Below, piece by piece: positions 49,701-55,639 of a stretch of DNA of 64,000 nucleotides. The stretch is from Incurvaria masculella (taxonomy: Eukaryota; Arthropoda; Insecta; Lepidoptera; Incurvariidae): assembly GCA_946894095.1 (NCBI GenBank), contig OX335655.1:3100001-3164000 (forward strand), read 5' to 3'. A program made the translations under genes and the position numbers. The notes below the pieces were generated by a model, which had not been told where the DNA came from, made no database searches, and saw only the letters and a list, made by a program, of their open reading frames with translations. Position 1 is the first letter of the stretch, and the number at the start of each line of letters is the position of its first letter.

Positions 49701-52700
49701 GCAATGGCCATCGCTCTCGACGTGCCTAAGTTTTCCGTGAAGTTATTTTTCATTGGTAGTCGAACTTCATAGCTACCATTTTTTCTGCGTTTGGTTGTCG
49801 CTTGGTAGTACTCGACGCACTGGCATTCTTCCGCTGAGAGACTTGTTTCTTCTGGGATATCTTCTATTTCCGAGAATCTTTGAATATCTTCCATGTTATT
49901 AATGACGACGTTGCAATGCAATGTTTTCACATTCCCACTTAGAATCCATCCAAGAAGCGTTTGTTGTGCGACTGGCAGACTTTGGTCAGACTTGCTCAGT
50001 CCATTTAAAATAATATTTGAATATATTTCGGCTCCCAGAAGAAGATCCACTGGCTGGCTGACATAAAAGTAAGGATCCGTAAGGTTGAGACCCTCCAGGT
50101 GCGACCATGATGGTCGCGGAAACGTGTAATTTGGCAAATTTTTTATCAGGTTGTTCATTATGACGACATCCGTGTTGAATGAATAATCGCTGCATGTGGA
50201 TGCGCAGGTTATATTTATTATACCTTTACAGTTGCTTTGTTTTGCACCTATGCCGGAGATAGTGCCCTTGTAGCTTCGTCGGCAGAGATTCAACTGCTGC
50301 GCTGCATTTTCCGAGATGAGCGATGACTGGGACCCTTGGTCAATAAGTGCTCGCATTTTAACATATTTCCCGTCCTTTGTTTGGACCTTGACAATCGCTG
50401 TGGCTAGAAGAATTTCACACAAGTTGTGTTGTTGCGATACATGAGAGCTTGCCTTCGGGATTGCATTTCCATTCCAATTTGAACATTTCGGCGTGACGAA
50501 TGCCTCGTGCAAAAGTGTGTTGTGAAATCCGTTGCATTGACGACAACGACTTTCTGAAGCACATAATTCTCCGTCGTGTTTGTGTAGACAGTTTTTACAC
50601 AAGTTGTTTTTTGCCACTTCCTTGCGTTTCAAATGAGCGGGCATGTTGATGAACTGTTGGCATCGGTAAATAGCGTGTGCTGAATTGCACGTGGGGCATT
50701 TCCATGAATGAAATGGCTTCTTGTTGGATTTAGGAGTTTCTTGGTAACTTGAATAAGCTTGTTTGTTGAATGCAGGTTTATGGTATTTTGTTCCTGCATT
50801 AGGTTGGTAGAAATGAGATTTTTGGGTATTCGGCTCCTGCTGTTTTCTTGATGATTCTAGGGCTTGAAACTTGGTTTCGAGAAATTTTAAAAAATCCTTC
50901 ATTGTAGGCAATTCTCGAGGATCTTTCAAGGAGGACACGTACTCGTTGTGGGTTTCGACATCCAACCGTTGAGACAGAATATGCACGAGGAGGGGATCCC
51001 ATGTTCTGATGTCCACGCCTAAGTTCTTAATGGCGTTCAGACTTTCAGTCGTCGAGTCATGGATACGTTTCAACTGATTAACCGAAGCTGATTGGGACAT
51101 GAGAGGGAGCTCCATGAGGATTTTTATGTATGAAGTGAATAGAACCTTTTTGTTGTTAAATCGATTGTTCAGAATATCCCAACTCGTTATGTAGTTTTCT
51201 GAACTGATATTTAAATGCTGTATTAGGCGTTCCGCTTCACCCCTAACCTTCCCTTTGAGGTACTGAAGTTTACGGGCATTTGGGATGGACGGATTGTTGT
51301 GGATGGTTTCTACGAAAAGGTCTTTAAATGAGACCCAGTCCTGGTATTTTCCTGAGAATGTTGGGATTTCAAGTTTTGGGATGATATCTTCTCTGTGAGA
51401 GGTGTTCCACCTTTTTTTGTTTATAGTTGTAATAAATGCCTCATATGATTTTTCATAATGCGAGAATTTTTGTTCGTACTCGTCATTTCTTCCATTCAAC
51501 CAACTGTCAATCTCCCAATGGAGAGAGTCGATAGCTGACCAGCGAGATTCGAGTTTCTTTAATGCGTTTTCGAACTCCCAATTGTCTTTGAGAGCATCGA
51601 TATCTATGCACGATATGGTCCTCTCAAAGGCTTTGAATTGACTAGCCTGTTTTCTTAACATTTCATCTGTTTTGCTGTTAGTCCCTTGAGACGTAACCTG
51701 TTCCAGAGCGGTGGTGGAGAATGATCCACCTGCTACCGCCTGTCGCGCGCTAGCATCAAAAATCGGTGTTTGAGCTCTTTGCTCCAAATACTGTTGAATA
51801 TAGTTCTTTGCTGATTGATAAAAATCTTTGACTTGTTCGTATTGATTTGACGTGAAGTATAAATGAGATCTATCTCCCGACTCCCGGAGAGCTGCATGGT
51901 TACTCACAAAGTCTTTGTAATATGCCTCAAGCGAATCGAGTTTTCTCCGAGCATACTCTGGAGTTTTACGCTCGCTGCCGTCTTTTTTGAAATTTTTGAG
52001 GAGCTGTTCTATGCCCCCAATTAACTGGCTCTGTGTGGCCAACAGATCCTCCATAGTGAAAATAATGGAACGATCTTACTTGTAATGATGATGCTGAAGG
52101 GAGCTCGGCTACTGCATCATTGCTGCGATGATCCAGGGTTGTAGGCCGGCACCGAACCCACCTTCTGATTGTTCATGGACCGGAACCACACGCACAATGC
52201 ATTTGACACACCTTACGCGAGGTCCCGATGGCTCGAAGGACCATTTAGATGTATGGTTTACATCTATTGAGCGCCAAATAATAAAACGCGACCGTTTCTG
52301 ATGATATTTAATTGGACACTGAATTACTGAAGTCCGCGAGCGGGCAACCCGCGCCGCGGCCGTTGACCTGCTTTGTAGGCAAAATTGTGCGGTGTCCCGT
52401 GCACCGTACAGCTTTCTCTGTCCCTATATCCCTATATCCCTATGTATGCTTAAATCTTGAAAACTATGCAACGTATTTTGATGCGGTTTTTTTTAATAGA
52501 TAGAGTGATTGAAGAGGAAGGTTTATATGTAGAATAACATCCATTAAATAGTGGTAGAATAAAAAAAAAAAATTATTTTTTTGGGCTTACATTGCAAACG
52601 CAGGCTGAACCCTACGAGATTTGTCAAAATAATGTACTAAGTATTGTACACATTGAAAAGGTCTACAGAAAACTCCGCGATGGTATATGTCTATCTCTTA

Positions 52701-54673
52701 TGGATATCCCACAATAACATTTTTTGTCATTTACTTTTTACGACAAATAATGGCTAATTTTCGAAGTGATTTTAACCAATACAGCATTAATCCTTATCCA
52801 ATTAAATACCTTAAATGCATTGCTGATTTAATATAGATCTATATGGCCCTTTCCAGCATATGATTTAAATGAATATTTTCGAAGACATTACAGATAAAAA
52901 AATTGCGGGACGTAGCGTTTGCGGCGGTACCGGCCTATAAATAGTGCGTCGGAGGCCGCGGTTCTCCCTATAGCACTTTGAATATAGCAGCGATCGGACG
53001 CGTTTATTATCGGAGCTCTCTTATATCTAATAATCAGCTAATAATAATATCTAAGTTTTTTTTTTATTTCAAATATTTCAATGTAGGAACTCTACGTAAA
53101 TAGGGTTTATTTGAGTATGATTGTGTCAAAATAATATATTTTTTTAATTATTATTATTATTATTATATTGTAATGCACTAGCAGCATTATGCTGATGCGT
53201 GCACTTCTTTTTATGCACTTGCACTTTTGTTTTTAAGCACTTGCACTTATTTACTTATTTATTGTCTATGAATTTTTTTATTTATTTTTTTTTTTTTTAT
53301 TTATAAATTTTTTTTTTATTTTAAGTAAAGATCCAGTTTGTTTTTGAAAACATTTACTGACGATGCACTTATTATTTCCTCAGGTAGGCCGTTCCAATTA
53401 TCCACAACTCTGTTTGTTAGGAAATGTTTTCGAGGATTTGTTGATGCTAGGGTGCGATTTATCTTTAGCGAGTGACCGCGTAGCCTTTCGTTAGTGTTAA
53501 ATATGTACATTGTTTTGAAATTATTGACATCATAGGAATTGCGCAGTATTTTATATGTTTCGATAAGATCCCCACGCTGTCTGCGTTTTTCCAGTGTTGT
53601 GAGGCCTAATAGCTTTAGTCGGTCCTCATAATGTTTGTTTTTCATGGTGACTACCATCTTTGTTGCTCGTCTTTGGACTTTTTCAAGTACATCTATATCC
53701 TTCTTGAAGTAGGGGCTCCAAACTTGGTAGGCGTATTCAAGAAGTGGCCGCACATATGTCTTATATAGCTTGATGAATAACTCCGGAGTAATAATAGAGA
53801 ATGCTTTTCGGATATTATATTATGCCCGTGCAAAGCCGGGACGGACTGCTAGTTACAAATATAATAATGTAGGTATACAATATTTTTACATTTTAAGCAA
53901 AATAATGCCACCATTTGCTATTATTATATTCTAAGTTTATGGGTAGATTGTTAAGTAGAAGGTGGTAAAAAAATTGCCAAGTGCGAATCGGACTCGCACA
54001 CGAAGGGTTCCGTACCATCGTAAAGGTTTAACAAAAAAAAATCAGGTTTTCTGTATGGGCCCCCCCTTTAATCTTTATTATTTTATAATTTTACCTATTT
54101 GTTGTTAAAGCGGCAAAATAAATACCCACTCTGTGAAAAAGCTGCCTATCTATTGCGGTTCATGACATACAGCCCTGTGACAGACGGACGGACGGATGGA
54201 CGGACGGACGGATAACGGAGGCTTAGTAATAGGGTTCCGTTTTCAACCTTTGGGTACGGAACCCTAAAAACTATTTGTAGGTACTATGAAACAAAAAACT
54301 GGTAATTGCTTAGCAGTGAGTCATGCTTAGTTATGAACACATTTATATATGGGTTGTAAAATTGTTCCTTATTGTAGCTATTAGTAGGATAAGTAATACT
54401 AACTCACAATACATGAATAACAGCAATGGACCGTGACAAAATACACACCAAATAGTAATTTTTTTTAGTACAATTAAGGTGCTACTGACCGACAATGACG
54501 GCGCCCTGCTGCGCCTGTCCCAGCAGCGCCTCCTTGTACTTGCGCAGCGACTCATCCTCCTGGTCGGCCGCGAGGATCTCCTCGATGCTCTTCTCTGGCG
54601 GCGGGCGGTACGCGCTCGGCGCCTCCGCCTCCAGCTCTTCGGGGCTCAGAGCGGCGTCCGGCTCGCCCGACAT
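28621..54673 (-). CDS. RhoGDI: Rho GDP-dissociation inhibitor
   Basis: Five coding exons on the minus strand (54490-54673, 43854-43963, 38461-38575, 33660-33746, 28621-28730) total 606 nt: 201 residues plus TAA, the usual family length. All junctions match in phase. The cytosolic protein extracts prenylated Rho, Rac and Cdc42 from membranes and holds them GDP-bound. Seen: the N-terminal regulatory arm ('[13 protein letters not shown]', '[13 protein letters not shown]'), then the immunoglobulin-like prenyl-binding domain ('[14 protein letters not shown]', 'MELDLSGDI', '[15 protein letters not shown]', '[11 protein letters not shown]', '[19 protein letters not shown]', '[14 protein letters not shown]'). 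Every block matches the family, so identification is firm. The introns hold nearly all the large repeats in the right half of the window. Confidence 0.95.
28831..29055. repeat. Nearly perfect fold-back in RhoGDI intron 5-6
   Basis: Arms of about 100 bp: 'gtttgaaaaatgttacggct' / 'agccgtaacatttttcaaac' outside, 'gaacg' and 'ggcatccgcca' / 'tggcggatgcc' inside. It starts about 100 bp upstream of the last RhoGDI exon. Confidence 0.88.
29106..29374 (+). repeat. Family R1 copy
   Basis: 'aaaccggtcaagtgcgagcc' to 'ggtatgaaaccctaaaaag'. It lies in RhoGDI intron 5-6, right after a fold-back element. Confidence 0.85.
29869..30500. repeat. Diverged relative of the 44.2-kb fold-back
   Basis: 'ttcgtaaagttattactttt', 'cttgcttcgcggtcaattct' and 'gaaataagcgatgtgcttgc' match 44260-44380 in order, with unrelated sequence (30000-30450) between. 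Confidence 0.5.
30505..30665 (+). repeat. Repeat family E, second copy
   Basis: 'catagacctagcatgcgcgc', 'cttacaagacgaacagagtg', 'cgatgagaccactt'. Confidence 0.75.
30670..32029. other. RhoGDI intron DNA, unrecognised
   Basis: Holds a short GC-rich patch at 31031-31090 and an open frame of about 155 codons without ATG (31395-31859). Neither has a recognisable product. Confidence 0.35.
32030..32345 (-). repeat. Family S SINE with tRNA-like head, inverted, internally deleted
   Basis: On the minus strand the head reads 'gtagcctagtggcgcgggga'. The body has lost the segment between 'cttccccttc' and 'attgccgcttcgacc'. Confidence 0.78.
32395..32530. repeat. Repeat family G copy
   Basis: 'gattttgaaaataatctgga', 'cttccaacgaatgtcacgac' and 'aatctgataacaatgcttca' recur, inverted in part, at 43660-43790 and 41095-41160. 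Confidence 0.6.
32994..33132. repeat. Fold-back element (138 bp)
   Basis: 'aagcgaaagcgataagttct' pairs with 'agaacttctcgttttcgctt'. A half copy lies at about 37562-37597. Confidence 0.8.
33529..33652 (-). repeat. Family S SINE fragment beside RhoGDI exon 5
   Basis: 'tccaatgcgatggtaccaac' to 'accatagaacatctcgcat'. Ends within about 10 bp of the exon 5 donor. Confidence 0.78.
33660..33746 (-). CDS. RhoGDI: RhoGDI exon 5
   Basis: Acceptor gtcggttgcag, donor gtaagg. It encodes '[19 protein letters not shown]', then '[10 protein letters not shown]'. A SINE fragment ends within about 10 bp of the donor, so the intron side has been invaded almost to the splice site. Confidence 0.92.
34065..34135. 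repeat. Part copy of the 35.0-kb fold-back
   Basis: 'ggggctaccatggtaagtta' and 'gatgaacaggcaagagagtg'. Confidence 0.65.
34411..34763 (-). repeat. Family C inverted-repeat element, inverted copy
   Basis: Begins 'gagccggtagtctcagttgt' and ends 'aactcagactgaccactc'. Lies in a RhoGDI intron. Confidence 0.85.
35025..35271. repeat. Fold-back element
   Basis: 'gcatttcgtacc' / 'ggtacgaaatgc' inside, 'gcaggtgaacaggcaaaaga' / 'tcttgcctgttcacctg' outside. A part copy lies at 34065-34135. Confidence 0.82.
35272..37127. other. RhoGDI intron DNA, unrecognised
   Basis: AT-rich. Short open frames only, none with family motifs. Confidence 0.4.
37128..37401. repeat. Fold-back element with telomere-like loop
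   Basis: Arms of about 95 bp ('gcactaaaaagtaaaaaata' / 'tattttttactttttagtgc'). The loop holds a (CCTAA)n run at 37258-37293. Confidence 0.85.
37258..37293. repeat. Interstitial telomere-like (CCTAA)n tract
   Basis: Seven CCTAA-type units with one variant (ccttac). TTAGG is the usual insect telomere unit. Confidence 0.8.
38106..38326 (-). repeat. Family S SINE, 5S-type copy with most of the head deleted
   Basis: Tail 'actggacatgatggcttata', body to 'gtaccaacccgagcgggatt', then the outer head 'gtcgcgccactgggccactg'. The 5S part between them is lost. Confidence 0.75.
38461..38575 (-). CDS. RhoGDI: RhoGDI exon 4
   Basis: Acceptor ctcttcccgcag, donor gtgagt; 38 codons plus one base. It encodes '[19 protein letters not shown]' and '[13 protein letters not shown]', strands of the prenyl pocket. 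Confidence 0.93.
39145..39434 (+). repeat. Family R1, complete copy
   Basis: 'aaaactggccaagtgcgagt' to 'gggtacggaaccctaaaaa'; all parts are present. Confidence 0.88.
39566..39785 (+). pseudogene. LINE C-terminal fragment, frameshifted
   Basis: '[19 protein letters not shown]' in one frame and '[19 protein letters not shown]' in another give the same type of end as the fragment at 0.4 kb. Confidence 0.65.
39883..40166 (+). repeat. Family R1, diverged copy
   Basis: 'aaaccggccaactgtgagta' to 'ttggatacggaaatctaaaa'. More mismatches than its neighbour at 39.1 kb. Confidence 0.82.
40293..40385 (+). repeat. Family S SINE tail fragment
   Basis: 'gaaggtcctggcatggcacc' to 'acagctttccatgttcc', directly before an R1 copy. 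Confidence 0.7.
40386..40492 (+). repeat. Family R1, 5' part only
   Basis: 'aaaaccggccaagtgcgagt' to 'gggggccccctttaattt'. Confidence 0.82.
40493..41975. other. RhoGDI intron DNA, mostly unrecognised
   Basis: A family G fragment lies at about 41095-41160; otherwise nothing supported. Confidence 0.4.
41976..42240 (-). repeat. Family R1 copy, inverted
   Basis: 'tttttagggttccgtaccca' on the left to 'cgcacttggctggttttttt' on the right. The ggac tract is almost lost. Confidence 0.85.
42448..42822 (-). repeat. Family S SINE with 5S-rRNA-derived head, inverted
   Basis: Body as in the other copies. The head contains 'atggtcacccatccagaag' (reverse complement of the 5S C-box region) and ends 'ccactgggctaccgaggctg'. 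Confidence 0.78.
42823..43654. other. RhoGDI intron DNA, unrecognised
   Basis: AT-rich, no frame or repeat that I can support. Confidence 0.4.
43655..43795. repeat. Repeat family G copy
   Basis: 'gcgacatctacatttgaagc', 'gattttgaaaataatctgta', 'gtcgtatccattaaatacaa'. It ends about 60 bp from RhoGDI exon 3. Confidence 0.6.
43854..43963 (-). CDS. RhoGDI: RhoGDI exon 3
   Basis: Acceptor acttgcag, donor gtgagt. It encodes '[16 protein letters not shown]', then '[15 protein letters not shown]'. It joins exon 2 by completing a GAT codon and ends in phase 0. Confidence 0.93.
44196..44378. repeat. Fold-back element
   Basis: 'ggaatgtgacatgtatgtgt' pairs with 'acacatacacatcacattcc'. Confidence 0.75.
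44806..44960. repeat. Left copy of a ~135-bp direct duplication
   Basis: 'ttacaaatataataatg' to 'ctatttgtaggtaatatg' recurs, diverged, at 53851-54290. This copy lacks the 300-bp repeat found in the other. Confidence 0.8.
44970..45130 (-). repeat. BEL element 3' LTR (161 bp)
   Basis: Identical to 52250-52410. Flanked on the left by the target duplication gcttt. Confidence 0.95.
45272..52054 (-). CDS. BEL/Pao gag-pol-env polyprotein, open but without integrase catalytic core
   Basis: 2260 residues, ATG to stop, unbroken. Order with approximate positions: Pao-type gag (1-430), zinc knuckles from about 453 ('[13 protein letters not shown]'), aspartic protease near 572 ('[13 protein letters not shown]'), reverse transcriptase with YMDD near 970, RNase H near 1140 ('[16 protein letters not shown]'), integrase zinc region near 1450-1490, and the first integrase Asp ('HTGVDFTGN') near 1515. 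After '[10 protein letters not shown]' (about 1571) the integrase core with the second Asp and the Glu is missing. The frame passes into an envelope-like region: signal-like hydrophobic stretch (about 1605-1635), furin-type site and fusion-peptide-like segment near 1735 ('[11 protein letters not shown]', 'LANSLFG'), coiled coil, transmembrane segment near 2160 and a short tail. The envelope resembles the baculovirus F / errantivirus type. Self-mobilisation is unlikely; use of another element's integrase is possible. Confidence 0.92.
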   Translation of the reverse strand: MEDLLATQSQLIGGIEQLLKNFKKDGSERKTPEYARRKLDSLEAYYKDFVSNHAALRESGDRSHLYFTSNQYEQVKDFYQSAKNYIQQYLEQRAQTPIFDASARQAVAGGSFSTTALEQVTSQGTNSKTDEMLRKQASQFKAFERTISCIDIDALKDNWEFENALKKLESRWSAIDSLHWEIDSWLNGRNDEYEQKFSHYEKSYEAFITTINKKRWNTSHREDIIPKLEIPTFSGKYQDWVSFKDLFVETIHNNPSIPNARKLQYLKGKVRGEAERLIQHLNISSENYITSWDILNNRFNNKKVLFTSYIKILMELPLMSQSASVNQLKRIHDSTTESLNAIKNLGVDIRTWDPLLVHILSQRLDVETHNEYVSSLKDPRELPTMKDFLKFLETKFQALESSRKQQEPNTQKSHFYQPNAGTKYHKPAFNKQAYSSYQETPKSNKKPFHSWKCPTCNSAHAIYRCQQFINMPAHLKRKEVAKNNLCKNCLHKHDGELCASESRCRQCNGFHNTLLHEAFVTPKCSNWNGNAIPKASSHVSQQHNLCEILLATAIVKVQTKDGKYVKMRALIDQGSQSSLISENAAQQLNLCRRSYKGTISGIGAKQSNCKGIINITCASTCSDYSFNTDVVIMNNLIKNLPNYTFPRPSWSHLEGLNLTDPYFYVSQPVDLLLGAEIYSNIILNGLSKSDQSLPVAQQTLLGWILSGNVKTLHCNVVINNMEDIQRFSEIEDIPEETSLSAEECQCVEYYQATTKRRKNGSYEVRLPMKNNFTENLGTSRAMAIAQFKQLERKLGKNETIATQYKSFVSEYQEQGHMKPSTGQHKTDCYLPHHCVQRSESTTTALRVVYNASAKTSTGYSLNDLMQKGPNLQQDLQSLILKWRQFPIAFTADIEKMFRQIWVNEQDQKYQKIIWRNSPAEALREYQLTTVTYGTKAAPFLAMMTLKQLASEERENYQESQAVKVLEESFYMDDVLHGCFSTEAALQLQRDLINLLRAGGFNLRKWSSNASALLQDGTNQESFDFKEAGTKKTLGISWNPQSDVFTFSLKMESSKQVLTKRALLSDISKVYDPQGWIVPVTTKLKLLFQTVWKLNLDWDSKLPDQINTELLKLKSDLEHINQLEIPRWIGTQQRDEIELHGFSDASNKAYACVIYSKIISKGQPFISLVSAKSRLVPATKEVSLPRLELYGALLLSKLMSKVTACLTAHSIKIFGWTDSKVVLGWLQGSPDKWKPFIANRVKQITESMPTESWHYVKSAENPADCASRGITASQLKDHPLWWLGPHWLSTYTEDKTSERKTYETDQEIRKTTLTNVVIQNSNESIIHKLLQKYSSYRKVVRVLAWVLRAISKSSEKQPFLTVQELRKSENLVLKHTQLNHFSTEIKYLQDGELIHRKSKICDLNPFLDKDGILRVGGRLENAYISTEMKHPVIVANECEITDLLIDNAHAQTFHGGARLTAAYLRQKYWIVGGNRTVKKRLRNCVHCRRHNPTKMTQLMGDLPASRINPTRPFYHTGVDFTGNVEVKANKGRGIKTSKGYIAIFVCMATKATHLELVSDLSSSAFLATLKRMASRVLQREISWLKQIIDNKILIESAEKEPTLPKDPPRRRAIGRSVNLVLTALLQCMLIFSTLTGSHASSFNTTSLNANLSLYFDRVADMQLIRDQWKLVVYYDVNPYWEGKTALQKYNNHLENICRLLNDPSYCEGILLQLSHEYKELEHYDSILQYQHFHPARSRRGLINGVGYLANSLFGVLDEHFAEQYAKDIALTRHNERHLELLWKNQTSIIESEFNLLKRTENTMTKQHKAINQRIIKIESFERKLKSELENTELVNEFILSAITATNILLHIKGIQDTLVETVTNIQDGKFNPHMIPPEQLRKELNIISGQLTTDLSLPTLELTKIYPLLSVRARMTKQFLIFETRIPLISRDSYEIYNVFPIPHRIGNEMRTVIPVADIMAMNLQRDTFITMTENDLQKCIPYDTSTRLCHLQTPISNIKSDYDICIFDISTQKCKMNLVACEHKWTALSATNTFLFYCCQPCKIRVTCDRRVEILQLNHAGIFSMGQNCVIKGELFTIYSHNNHESETTYTSNVYIPKIAPINHVINISLPETNYTTVDPEADSRERLLEEINNKIHALKENERPLEQSISYHDVHHYSLIYGMVGLATIAGAIFVWRTQQRRRHRLDVAPSGQAAQTVTTAMEAAAAAGGDSQPTATPRRDTYVQCQLSDSARFVSEPKAQSDIATSPIFPKQVFQQSC
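52250..52410 (-). repeat. BEL element 5' LTR (161 bp)
   Basis: Identical base for base to 44970-45130. Begins tgtatggttt and ends gcaccgtaca on the plus strand. It is short for a BEL/Pao LTR. Confidence 0.95.
53316..53826 (-). pseudogene. LINE reverse-transcriptase C-terminal tail (CR1/jockey-like)
   Basis: The open frame carries '[18 protein letters not shown]', '[13 protein letters not shown]', '[14 protein letters not shown]' and '[14 protein letters not shown]', the typical end of non-LTR retrotransposon polymerase ORFs. It is 5'-truncated. The last ~170 codons are open, so it is not very old. Confidence 0.85.
53851..54290. repeat. Right copy of the direct duplication, holding a 300-bp repeat
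   Basis: Matches 44806-44960 up to ggtggtaaaaa and again from actatttgtaggta. The gap is filled by the interspersed repeat at about 53969-54268. It starts directly after the CTAG end of the Helitron-like repeat. Confidence 0.8.
53969..54268 (+). repeat. 300-bp lepidopteran repeat (family R1), complete copy
   Basis: Head 'gccaagtgcgaatcggactc', middle 'ttacctatttgttgttaaag', (ggac)n-like tract, and terminal palindrome 'gggttccgttttcaacc...gggtacggaaccct'. Boundaries are fixed by comparison with the empty copy at 44.9 kb. Confidence 0.85.
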
Positions 54674-54677
54674 TGCG
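54490..54677 (-). CDS. RhoGDI: RhoGDI exon 2: start codon and N-terminal regulatory arm
   Basis: The ATG is at 54673-54671, four bases after an acceptor (cccaaacag), so a 5' UTR exon lies upstream. It codes for 61 residues plus one base. The donor gtcagt is at 54489. It includes '[19 protein letters not shown]'. The exon is strongly GC-rich. Confidence 0.93.
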
Positions 54678-55155
54678 CTGTTTGGGAAACGAACATGAGA
54701 TCTTAATTTTGTCATGTTTCCTTAAGCCAGCCATGTTAGCCGCTGTTAACAGCCAAGTTATCTGCCAGGAGCATGAGGGGTAACCCTACATATAGCAATG
54801 TGTGTCAGAACAATAATTTCATAATAACTACATGCTCGTAGGGTGTCTTTCCTTTGCCGTTTTTCCTTAACTATGCGTGAGAGAAGTAAAATAGGTATCT
54901 ACCTACTTGACCTACCTATTGTTTTATTTTGGCGAAAGGCGAGCGAAATGTGACGATTAAGATAAATCCCTGGGGAATATCAGAATCCTTTTAATAATAT
55001 TTCTACAATGTAGATACTAAGCACGACGGCATGTGCAAGGGCAGATTTATTTCTAATTCAAAACCTCACGCCGAATGAGTATAACCACACGACCGGCGTT
55101 GTTGGGGGTCGGCCTCCTTGCAACATGTGATTAAAATGTTCACTTTACTTACTGT

Positions 55156-55430
55156 TAATGCTGTAGAAGCAGGAAGAAAGAAAGAACACAACAACTAAAG
55201 AATAAACGGGGGCCAAAACGACAAGACACAGCCAGACGACAGTTTGTGAAAATGACGGGCCTATTATTTCCGGCGTGAACAGTGTGCCCAAGCGAAAATA
55301 ACATGAAATCGATAAAAAAAGGCGGAAAAACTGGATTAATTTCGGAAGAAACACTGTAATTTAACAAAAATAAGGTTGATTTAGTAATACTATTACAACT
55401 TTTACTCACTCTTGAAAGGAAACAAACAGG
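55156..55430 (-). other. Possible RhoGDI non-coding first exon
   Basis: Because the start codon follows an acceptor, a 5' UTR exon must lie further right. A donor (gtaagtaaag on the minus strand, ending at 55155) follows a moderately GC-rich, repeat-free stretch. The transcription start cannot be placed from sequence. Confidence 0.35.
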
Positions 55431-55639
55431 TTTTATGGTAATAAATGGTTTTATAGTTTTTCACGACCCTTGCCTTTCCATAAGAACAAATTTAACGGAA
55501 ACAAAATAGTATACACGATATAAGTGATAAATTATTATTTTTATTTATTAGCCCATAAATTAATATTCTATATCGATATATATTCTATGTATCGATATCA
55601 TAATATTCGAATTATACTTCGGCCCTCTTTGTCACATAT

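Larger units (their letters stand above)
44970..52410 (-). mobile_element. BEL/Pao LTR retrotransposon with env-like region, integrase core deleted
   Basis: 7441 bp bounded by two identical 161-bp LTRs (TG...CA) and a perfect 5-bp target duplication (gcttt at 44965-44969 and 52411-52415). It carries one 2260-codon gag-pol-env frame on the minus strand. A TGG-led candidate primer-binding site (tggtccttcgagcc on the minus strand) starts five bases inside the right LTR. The purine tract before the left LTR is weak. Identical LTRs imply a recent insertion. It sits in RhoGDI intron 2-3, opposite to no gene and in the same orientation as RhoGDI. Confidence 0.95.
44926..53850 (+). mobile_element. 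Helitron-like non-autonomous repeat, split by the BEL insertion
   Basis: Removing the BEL element and one gcttt joins 'actacatagtataaaacaaa' to 'ctctgtccctatatccc', a sequence I recognise as a common lepidopteran repeat. The right edge ends 'cccgtgcaaagccggg' (a hairpin) followed by acggactgctag and T, like a Helitron CTRR end. The left edge is uncertain. A LINE tail (53316-53826) lies just inside the right edge. Confidence 0.5.
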
